Source: Candidatus Aenigmatarchaeota archaeon (GTDB taxonomy: Archaea > Aenigmatarchaeota > Aenigmatarchaeia > CG10238-14). From it: DNA of 17,366 nucleotides. The DNA is taken from positions 1-17,366 of the forward strand of contig JAFCEW010000004.1 in assembly GCA_017608955.1 (NCBI GenBank). The letters run 5' to 3'. The position numbers and the translations under genes were made by a program. The notes below the pieces were generated by a model. It was not told the origin of the DNA, made no database searches, and was given only the letters and a program-made list of their open reading frames with translations. Shown in pieces: positions 1 through 5,916 of the stretch. Position 1 is the stretch's first letter, and the number at the start of each line of letters is the position of its first letter.

Positions 1-894
1 TTAAATCAAGACTACAAAGGAAAATATGAAATAATAGTTGTTGATAGTGGAACAGATAGAACTTCAGAAATATTATCAGAGTTTCCTGTTAAATTAATAA
101 GACAAGAGCCGAAAGGGCCAGCAGCAGCAAGAAATCTAGGTGTGTCAAGAGCCAAAGGAGAAATAGTTGTATTTATAGATGCAGACTGTATAGCACCTAA
201 AAACTGGCTAAAAACTCTTACAAAACCATTTGAAAATAAAGATATAGCTGGTGTTGGTGGTACATATAAAACTGCAAACAAAGAAAGTGTGATAGCCAGA
301 TTTACTGGTTATGAAATCGGTCATAAACATCACCAAATGGCAAAATTGGAAAGGATAAATTTCATGGGAAGTTTTAATTGTGCATATAGAAAAGATATTT
401 TTCAGAAATTTGGTGGATTTGACATTAATATGATTCAAGCAGAAGATGCAGATTTATCACTCAGAATATCAAAAGAACATAAATTGGTTTTAGAAGAATC
501 GGCTTTTGTATATCACTATCATCCAGATAGCTTGAAACAATATTTAAAAATTAAAATAGAAAGAGGCTATTGGAGAGTTAGATTAATATTCAAACACCAA
601 AAAAGAGCAATAAAAAATGATTATGCGTCCTTAAGATTACCTTTTCAAATTGGTTTCACAGGATTATTTGGTTTATTTATGATTCTCTCTGTCATAAATC
701 CATTTTTTATTCCAATTTCTTTTTTATTTTTAGGATTATCTTTTATTTTTGATTATAAACTGTTAATTTACATATTCGAAAGAGATAAAAAAGCATTCGC
801 TCCATCGATAGGATTAATTTTTTTAAGAAATGTCTTTGTTATATTTGGTGTTTTAAAATCCTTAAAAGAAAAAATTATTGATATTATTAAATAA
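1..894 (+). CDS. Family 2 glycosyltransferase, 5'-truncated by window edge
   Basis: The reading frame is open from base 1, so the true start lies outside the window; the GTG at 142 is internal, because the residues before it (IIVVDSGTDRTSEI, then AAARNLG) are typical GT-A fold sequence. Visible GT2 marks are the DSGTDRT segment, the metal-binding DAD in VVFIDADC, and QAEDADLSLRI, which corresponds to the usual ED catalytic region. A YWR segment follows, then a C-terminal hydrophobic stretch with probably two membrane helices and a basic tail. Family members transfer a sugar from a nucleotide-sugar to a lipid or glycan acceptor at the inner face of the membrane. Donor and acceptor cannot be read from sequence. 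It converges on, and overlaps by 8 bases, the GlcNAc-1-P transferase gene, so a role in surface glycan or N-glycan assembly is a reasonable inference. Confidence 0.9.
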   Translation, partial: LNQDYKGKYEIIVVDSGTDRTSEILSEFPVKLIRQEPKGPAAARNLGVSRAKGEIVVFIDADCIAPKNWLKTLTKPFENKDIAGVGGTYKTANKESVIARFTGYEIGHKHHQMAKLERINFMGSFNCAYRKDIFQKFGGFDINMIQAEDADLSLRISKEHKLVLEESAFVYHYHPDSLKQYLKIKIERGYWRVRLIFKHQKRAIKNDYASLRLPFQIGFTGLFGLFMILSVINPFFIPISFLFLGLSFIFDYKLLIYIFERDKKAFAPSIGLIFLRNVFVIFGVLKSLKEKIIDIIK

Positions 895-1888
895 ATAAAA
901 ATAAAATTAGAGCAAAAATAATTTCTATTAATATCAACCCTATAGTAACTTGTCTTTCTTTTAATTTTCCCAAATTCATTAAAACATGAGTTAGTGAATA
1001 AATATTTTTTCCATACGGCGCTTCTAATGTTCCATCTTTTCTTAATTTTCCTAGAGAATGTGCTTTAAATTTTGATCTCAATTTCAAAAAGAATTCAATA
1101 ATGAATGGAATTAAAATTATAATACCTGCTTTTTCCATATTGCCAATTATAATCCCTGTTGCTATTGTTGCACCTAATCCATATGTGAGACTATCACCAG
1201 AAAGAATTTTTGCTGGATACCAATTAAAAAATAAAAATCCTAATAATGCTCCTGTCACTGATAAAAATATTATAGTAGATATAATCTCACCAAAAAATAA
1301 AGCATATGTAGCTAAAGCCAAACAATAAACAACTCCCATACCAGCTTCTGATCCATTAAATCCTCCTAAAAGATTAACAGCATTTGCTGCGCCAACAACT
1401 CCAATAGGAATTAAAATTAATGGATATATTATACCAAAATTTACAACTCCTATAAATGGAATCGACATCGTAGAAACACCAGCACTCACAACCATCAATG
1501 GAATTGCTGCTGGTAATGTAAGCAAAGGTTTTTGCCATTGTTTTAACCCTTTTCTGATTTTTGTTTTTCCTTTAATAACATCACTTATATTGAGATCATC
1601 AAAAAATCCAATTAAAGAAATTAATAAAATAGTCATCATCCCAGCAAAAAGATATAAAATTTGGCTTGTTGTGTTAAAAATAAAAGTCTGTATGGCAATA
1701 AAAAACATCAATCCAAAAATAGCAGAAATAAAAACTGGTATTCCACCACTGTTAGCAATTTTTGGTTTATTTTTTTTATGGAGATCTAAAGCAATTATAT
1801 CATTTCTTTTAAAAAATGGAATTAATTTTTTTGTTAAGAAAAATGAACACAGCATTGATAAAATGAATGAACCTATCAAAATATACAT
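887..1888 (-). CDS. UDP-GlcNAc:polyprenyl-phosphate GlcNAc-1-P transferase (GPT/MraY-WecA superfamily)
   Basis: A 333-residue polytopic membrane protein with about ten hydrophobic segments. Motifs of the archaeal/eukaryotic GPT (Alg7/AglH-like) branch are present in order: GFFDDLN (Asp-Asp pair), NAVNLLGGFNGSEAG, SGDSLTYGLGA, a GNMEK loop, an FLKLRSKFKA cytoplasmic loop and SLTHVLM. The family joins a sugar-1-phosphate (commonly GlcNAc-1-P) to dolichyl or another polyprenyl phosphate, the first membrane step of N-glycan or surface polysaccharide synthesis. The exact sugar is inferred. The ATG at 1886-1888 gives a normal N-terminus that runs straight into the first helix. It is divergent from secF (80-base gap) and convergent with the GT2 gene. 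Confidence 0.9.
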   Translation of the reverse strand: MYILIGSFILSMLCSFFLTKKLIPFFKRNDIIALDLHKKNKPKIANSGGIPVFISAIFGLMFFIAIQTFIFNTTSQILYLFAGMMTILLISLIGFFDDLNISDVIKGKTKIRKGLKQWQKPLLTLPAAIPLMVVSAGVSTMSIPFIGVVNFGIIYPLILIPIGVVGAANAVNLLGGFNGSEAGMGVVYCLALATYALFFGEIISTIIFLSVTGALLGFLFFNWYPAKILSGDSLTYGLGATIATGIIIGNMEKAGIIILIPFIIEFFLKLRSKFKAHSLGKLRKDGTLEAPYGKNIYSLTHVLMNLGKLKERQVTIGLILIEIIFALILFLFI

Positions 1889-1968
1889 ATTATCTAAAAA
1901 TAGTTTATCTAATTAACTTATTAATTTTTATTTACAATATTTTAAAGTTAAAAAGAGGAAATAATAGC

Positions 1969-2799
1969 ATGAAAATAAAAAATTTAATTTTTATACCAAT
2001 TATTTTATTCATATTTTCAGTCTTTATTCTCTATCAAAACAAGCAAAATGAAGGAAGTTGGATAAAAAAGGATATTGATCTGCGAGGTGGATTATTAGTA
2101 ACTATAGAATCCTCTCAAAAAATAGATGCAAAGCAAATTGAAAATATATTAACTCAAAAATATGGCTCTGTAATTGTTTCTAGTCTAAGAACAAGTACTG
2201 GTTATGGAGCAACTATAGAAGCAGATATATCAGTGCAATTGGAAGATGTAATAAATACTTTAAAAGAATCTAATATTTCAATAAATTCGTATTCAGCTGA
2301 AGTTATAGGCCCTTCGTTAGGTAAAACATTCTTTAATCAAGTTAGAAATGTTTTAATTATTGGTTTTTGTTTGATGGCTATAATGATATTTTTTGTTTAC
2401 AAAAATCCTCTTCCATCATTTAGTATGGTATTCGCTGTTGCTGGTGATATTCTTGCTGCACTCGCAATAACAAGTTTGTTTGGAGTAGAAATTGGTTTTG
2501 CAGGATTTGTTTCATTATTAATGTTTATTGCATATGCAGTGGATACTAACATTGTATTAACATCAAGTGTTTTGAAAATAAAAAAAGAAGAATTTAAACA
2601 AGAATACAAAAATGCGTTAAAAACAGGACTTACAATGACATCTTCTGTTATATTAACAATGGCTGTTGTTCTAATTTTATCAACATCAAAGTTATTGACA
2701 AATATAGCATCTGTTTTACTTGTTGGGTTTGCAGCTGATATTATATTTACTTGGATTTTCAATGCTGGTTTATTACAATATTATATAGAAAGGAGATAA
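1969..2799 (+). CDS. secF: Protein-export membrane protein SecF
   Basis: A 276-residue protein with one N-terminal helix, a short extracytoplasmic domain that starts with DLRGG, and five more helices at the C-terminus. The segment IAYAVDTNIVLTSSVL carries the conserved membrane Asp (residue 192) of SecF. SecF pairs with SecD at the SecY channel and helps complete protein export. The ATG at 1969 is chosen over the upstream in-frame ATG at 1867 because it has an AAAAGAGG ribosome-binding site at 1951-1958 and gives the usual start directly before TM1; the extra 34 residues would overlap the divergent gene. secD follows after one base, in the archaeal F-then-D order. Confidence 0.93.
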   Translation: MKIKNLIFIPIILFIFSVFILYQNKQNEGSWIKKDIDLRGGLLVTIESSQKIDAKQIENILTQKYGSVIVSSLRTSTGYGATIEADISVQLEDVINTLKESNISINSYSAEVIGPSLGKTFFNQVRNVLIIGFCLMAIMIFFVYKNPLPSFSMVFAVAGDILAALAITSLFGVEIGFAGFVSLLMFIAYAVDTNIVLTSSVLKIKKEEFKQEYKNALKTGLTMTSSVILTMAVVLILSTSKLLTNIASVLLVGFAADIIFTWIFNAGLLQYYIERR

Positions 2800-2800
2800 T

Positions 2801-4561
2801 ATGAAATCACTAAAAGATCCCAGACTTATGATTTGGATAAGTTTAGTCTTAATTTCATTATTAATTCTTGCTTCACCACGAATTTCAAAAAAATCTGGAG
2901 TTATAGTTACATTTGTTTCTGATAATTTTACTTGTAGCAATATAATTTCTGAAGGAGATCATATAATAGAAATTTCTGGACAAACAATAAAAAATTCTGA
3001 TGATTTTTATAATATGATAAACAGTGCCAAAGGACCAACAACATTTATAATAAATAATAATCCTAAAACATGTGATATTCCTGAAAATGCTAATCTAAAT
3101 ATAACAGTAAAAAATATGAAAACTGAAAATTTAGAATTTGGAATTGACATCCAAGGAGGTACAAGAATATTATTAAAAGTTGAAAATGCGACAAAAGAAA
3201 CAAGAGATCAAGTTCTTAGAATAATAGAAACCAGAATTAATCTTTATGGTCTTAAAGAAATGAAAATTTCTCCTATAGGAAATAATTTAATACAGATTGA
3301 GACATCAAGCTCGAATGCAGAAGAAGTAAAAAATTTCTTAATGAAACAGGGAAAATTTGAAGCAAAAATACAAGAAATTATTCCATTAAATAATAGCAAA
3401 GGACAATTTAAATTAGATGGGAAAACACATGAGATAGAAATTAAAGATAATAAAGTTTATGTTGATAATACATTTTATAAAGATAACTTTGAAATTGATG
3501 AAATAAAATTTGAAATTGAAAATTATACAGATGAAAATATTGTTCTATTTGCAACTGCATTTACTGGAGATGATATTGTAAATGTTTTTACTGATCAACA
3601 ACATAGTAGTTTGACTTATTCTGGAAATGTATATCAATTTATGTTTACTGTTCAAATTTCAAAACAAGGTGCAAAAAGATTTGCAAAAATTACAAAAGAT
3701 CAAGAAACTTTCATTTCACAAAATGGAGAAAGTTATCTTAAAACTCCATTAGTTCTTTTTGTAGATGGAAAAGAAGCTAGTAGTCTTAATATCGCAGCTG
3801 ATTTAGCTGGACAAGAAGTTCTGACTCCAAGTATAACAGGAACCAGAGAAACAAGAGAAGAAGCTATCAATGAAATGAAAAGAATGAAATCTATTTTACG
3901 ATCAGGAAGTTTACCAGCAAAACCTGAGATTGTAAAAATGGATACAATATCTCCTTTCTTAGGAAAAGAATTTATTCATTCTACTTTATATGTAATTTTA
4001 ACAGCATGTGCAGTTGTTTCATTAATTGTTTTTGTTAGATATAGAAATATAAAAATTGTATTTCCTATGATTGCTGCAACTTTAAGTGAAATAGTTTTAA
4101 TATTGGGAATTGCTGCATCTCAGTTATTTGGAGCATTAGTATTGATAACTGCAATTTCACTTATAATAGTTAAAGGTGAAGCAAACAAATGGTTGAGATG
4201 GGTAACTATATTTTTAATGTTTGTTATGGGATTTGCAGTTGTTTTGAGTAAATGGATATTAGATATTCCCGCATTTGCTGGACTTATTGCAATAATTGGA
4301 ACATCTGTTGGTCAAATGATAATAATAACTGATCAAGTTATTTTTGGAAAAAAGGGGCTTCCATTTAATAAAAAATATAATAAAGCATTGGATATGATTT
4401 GGAATTCTGCTGCAACTGTTGTTGCTGCTATGTTCCCATTAATTTTCTTAGGAACTGGTATGTTGAAAGGATTTGCAATTACTATTGTCATTGGTGTGAC
4501 TGTTGGTATTATGATAACACGTCCTGCATATGCTGCAATTCTAGAAAAGTTTGAAAAATAA
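2801..4561 (+). CDS. secD: Protein-export membrane protein SecD (long form)
   Basis: A 586-residue SecD, long for an archaeal member. TM1 is at about residues 10-26. Next comes a PDZ-like stretch (about 45-90, with EGDHIIEISGQTI), then the conserved DIQGG at 116-120, the P1-type extracytoplasmic domain, SITGTRETREEA, and ILRSGSLP before the C-terminal helices. A strong AAAGGAG site at 2788-2794 and ATG at 2801 fix the start, and it is translationally linked to secF. Two oddities are visible. The transmembrane motif usually read as VDQQ or VDDQ is here SVGQMIIITDQ, with Gly504 where Asp is expected (codon GGT at 4310-4312). There is also extra hydrophobic sequence between LSEIVLILGIAA and LDIPAFAGLI. 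The identification is firm; the functional effect of the Asp loss is unknown. Confidence 0.93.
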   Translation: MKSLKDPRLMIWISLVLISLLILASPRISKKSGVIVTFVSDNFTCSNIISEGDHIIEISGQTIKNSDDFYNMINSAKGPTTFIINNNPKTCDIPENANLNITVKNMKTENLEFGIDIQGGTRILLKVENATKETRDQVLRIIETRINLYGLKEMKISPIGNNLIQIETSSSNAEEVKNFLMKQGKFEAKIQEIIPLNNSKGQFKLDGKTHEIEIKDNKVYVDNTFYKDNFEIDEIKFEIENYTDENIVLFATAFTGDDIVNVFTDQQHSSLTYSGNVYQFMFTVQISKQGAKRFAKITKDQETFISQNGESYLKTPLVLFVDGKEASSLNIAADLAGQEVLTPSITGTRETREEAINEMKRMKSILRSGSLPAKPEIVKMDTISPFLGKEFIHSTLYVILTACAVVSLIVFVRYRNIKIVFPMIAATLSEIVLILGIAASQLFGALVLITAISLIIVKGEANKWLRWVTIFLMFVMGFAVVLSKWILDIPAFAGLIAIIGTSVGQMIIITDQVIFGKKGLPFNKKYNKALDMIWNSAATVVAAMFPLIFLGTGMLKGFAITIVIGVTVGIMITRPAYAAILEKFEK

Positions 4562-4564
4562 ATT

Positions 4565-4735
4565 CTAAATAAAAAATTGAATAATAAAATAATAAATGAT
4601 TTTACCTGTTATTGAAGTAGTTTGTGGAAGAGCAGGAACAAATTGTGGTTTTACAAAAGATGACAATACAATAGAAATAAATAATATTGTTAAAATTAAA
4701 ACTATTAAAATCGTTTTTTCTTTCATAATAATCAT
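4565..4735 (-). CDS. Small membrane or exported protein, unknown function
   Basis: A 56-codon ORF beginning MIIMKEKTILIVLILTIL, which has a short basic N-terminus followed by one strong hydrophobic helix like a signal peptide or anchor. A short polar Pro/Gln/Thr-rich segment (PQFVPALPQTTSITGK) follows and then a hydrophobic tail. An alternative start at the second ATG (4726-4724) removes three residues. It is the third reading frame in a row on the minus strand behind NAC and the 37-residue ORF, starting 9 bases after the latter's stop, and it ends 3 bases before the convergent secD stop. I do not recognise a family. The tight packing supports it being real, but in such AT-rich DNA a hydrophobic ORF of this size could be fortuitous. 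Confidence 0.45.
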   Translation of the reverse strand: MIIMKEKTILIVLILTILFISIVLSSFVKPQFVPALPQTTSITGKIIYYFIIQFFI

Positions 4736-4744
4736 TTTAATGCT

Positions 4745-4858
4745 TTAGAAAAAAGGCAATATACCCCCTGAAAATTTTAATGCAAACAGTACAACAATCA
4801 ATAAAATTATTATTCCTATTACAAAGATTTTATATTTATCGAACAATTCTCTTATCAT
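4745..4858 (-). CDS. Very small single-helix membrane protein, unknown function
   Basis: A 37-residue ORF: a charged amphipathic start (MIRELFDKYK), one hydrophobic helix of about 18 residues, and a short glycine/phenylalanine tail. Its ATG directly abuts the TGA of the NAC gene (4859-4861) with no bases between, which favours translational coupling. The end of the NAC gene carries AAAGGTGA at 4860-4869 (minus strand), which can act as a ribosome-binding site. No family is recognised; the organisation recalls other one-helix proteins near translation or secretion genes, but it does not resemble Sec61-beta or SecE in sequence. The direct NAC linkage makes it more likely real than random. Confidence 0.5.
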   Translation of the reverse strand: MIRELFDKYKIFVIGIIILLIVVLFALKFSGGILPFF

Positions 4859-5185
4859 TCAATCACCTTTTAATTTCATTATTGCTTCGACTATATCACC
4901 ATTTGTTTCTTTTAATATTTGTCTTATTTTATCTTTATTTTTTTCTCCTGTTTGATCCATAACTAATTTTATATCATCTTCTGAGAATTTTTCTTCTTTT
5001 ATATTACCTGATATTTGAAATACCACTTGACCTTTCATTGTTGTTTTTATTACTTGAGGTTCGTCTATTTTTATATCACCGCTTTCTGTTTTTATAACTA
5101 CTTGCTTTGCTTGAATATTATCCATTTGCATGCCAAGTTTTTTCATCATTTTTTCCATTTTGTCTGGACTTAATCCTGGAAACAT
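4859..5185 (-). CDS. nac: Archaeal nascent polypeptide-associated complex protein (NAC)
   Basis: A 108-residue protein of normal length for the archaeal NAC homodimer. The N-terminus (MFPGLSPDKMEKMMKKLGM) is basic and Met-rich, as is usual for ribosome contact. The beta-barrel NAC domain covers about residues 20-65 (DNIQAKQVVIKTESGDIKI, then VFQISGN). A C-terminal UBA domain covers about 66-108 (EEKFSEDDIKLVMDQTG, then NGDIVEAIMKL). NAC binds ribosomes and emerging chains and acts in protein targeting. The gene sits alone behind a short AT-rich promoter region and leads two tiny membrane-protein ORFs. Confidence 0.95.
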   Translation of the reverse strand: MFPGLSPDKMEKMMKKLGMQMDNIQAKQVVIKTESGDIKIDEPQVIKTTMKGQVVFQISGNIKEEKFSEDDIKLVMDQTGEKNKDKIRQILKETNGDIVEAIMKLKGD

Positions 5186-5206
5186 AATGTTAATTTAGAA
5201 AAGAAA

Positions 5207-5214
5207 AATATAAA
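5207..5214 (-). promoter_or_regulatory. Candidate TATA box for the nac transcript
   Basis: The minus-strand sequence TTATATTT is centred about 25 bases before the nac ATG. If it is the TATA element, the transcript would start at or very near the ATG, that is, leaderless or nearly so. This is a spacing-based inference in AT-rich DNA. Confidence 0.3.
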
Positions 5215-5270
5215 TGTTAAGTAATATTCCTAAAATGAAAGTAATTTGTATTCAGTATGAAGTTCATGTG

Positions 5271-5291
5271 ACCCCTTTATTTCCTATGGAA
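5271..5291 (-). promoter_or_regulatory. ORB-type origin recognition box A
   Basis: On the minus strand this reads TTCCATAGGAAATAAAGGGG followed by T. It fits the archaeal Orc1/Cdc6 origin recognition box: a TTCCA/GGAAA dyad, then an A-rich spacer, then a G-string. The plus strand shows the dyad as TTTCCTATGGAAA. The same 20-base pattern with identical spacing recurs at 5329, 10506 and, inverted, 10610, the last two flanking an AT-rich stretch upstream of cdc6. Confidence 0.75.
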
Positions 5292-5328
5292 ATGTAGAAA
5301 ACATCAAAAATTTAAAAATGAAATTCAC

Positions 5329-5349
5329 ACCCCTTCATTTCTTTTGGAA
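5329..5349 (-). promoter_or_regulatory. ORB-type origin recognition box B
   Basis: On the minus strand this reads TTCCAAAAGAAATGAAGGGG followed by T, the same architecture and orientation as box A with starts 58 bases apart. The dyad half GAAA, the GAA spacer and the four-G string are intact. The pair fills most of the short gap between polB-PAP2 and nac. Confidence 0.75.
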
Positions 5350-5361
5350 AAAATGTATACG

Positions 5362-5916
5362 TTAACCCACGTGCATTATATTTTTTATTTTAATTAGCAC
5401 TTTCTTTATATTTTTTAGGAAATTACCTATTAAATTAAAAACCCAAAAAGAAAATTTTTGTGGTATTAACTTTGGAAAAATTACTCCTAACAATGAACCT
5501 ATCATAACATCACTTGGATAATGCACACCTAAATATAGACGACCAACCAAAATAAGCAAAGAATATGTAATAAGCATTAGTCTTGTTATTTTATGAAAAT
5601 GATCATAAAGAGAAGTTAATGTGAACATTGACACAAAACTATGTCTTGAAGGAAATGACGGATCTTCTCTTAGAATCTGAAATGGTCTTGGTCTTGCTAT
5701 TGTATATTTAAGAAATGTTATTATTCCCAATCCAATCAACAAGTTAGATGTATAGAGAAAAAATCCACGCATATTTTTCTTTTTTAGAAAATAGACAATA
5801 GCAAATATTATATAAGCATATACAGAATATGAAATTATAGTAAAAAAATAATTCAAATAAACATTAGAACCAACAACATATGCCATAATTATTTTGTCGA
5901 AGTTTGGGATTTCCAT
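5362..5916 (-). CDS. PAP2-family lipid phosphatase (undecaprenyl/dolichyl-pyrophosphatase-like)
   Basis: A 184-residue integral membrane phosphatase with all three PAP2 signature motifs: K70 through R77-P78 (KYTIARPRP), PSRH at 89-92, and R126 through H132 and D136 (GRLYLGVHYPSD). The catalytic His residues are H92 and H132. About five to six membrane helices surround them. Family members dephosphorylate polyprenyl pyrophosphates or phosphatidic-acid-type lipids on the outer face of the membrane; here recycling of the glycan carrier lipid is the likeliest role (inference). The start at 5916 overlaps the end of polB by 28 bases and gives a family-like N-terminus (NFDK...V). A second ATG at 5886, just past the polB stop, is an alternative. 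Confidence 0.88.
   Translation of the reverse strand: MEIPNFDKIIMAYVVGSNVYLNYFFTIISYSVYAYIIFAIVYFLKKKNMRGFFLYTSNLLIGLGIITFLKYTIARPRPFQILREDPSFPSRHSFVSMFTLTSLYDHFHKITRLMLITYSLLILVGRLYLGVHYPSDVMIGSLLGVIFPKLIPQKFSFWVFNLIGNFLKNIKKVLIKIKNIMHVG

Noticed and set aside
4764..4770. Five-C run upstream of small ORF as an ORB G-string
   Set aside because: No TTCCA/GAAA dyad at the required spacing; it encodes Gly-Gly in the 37-residue ORF.
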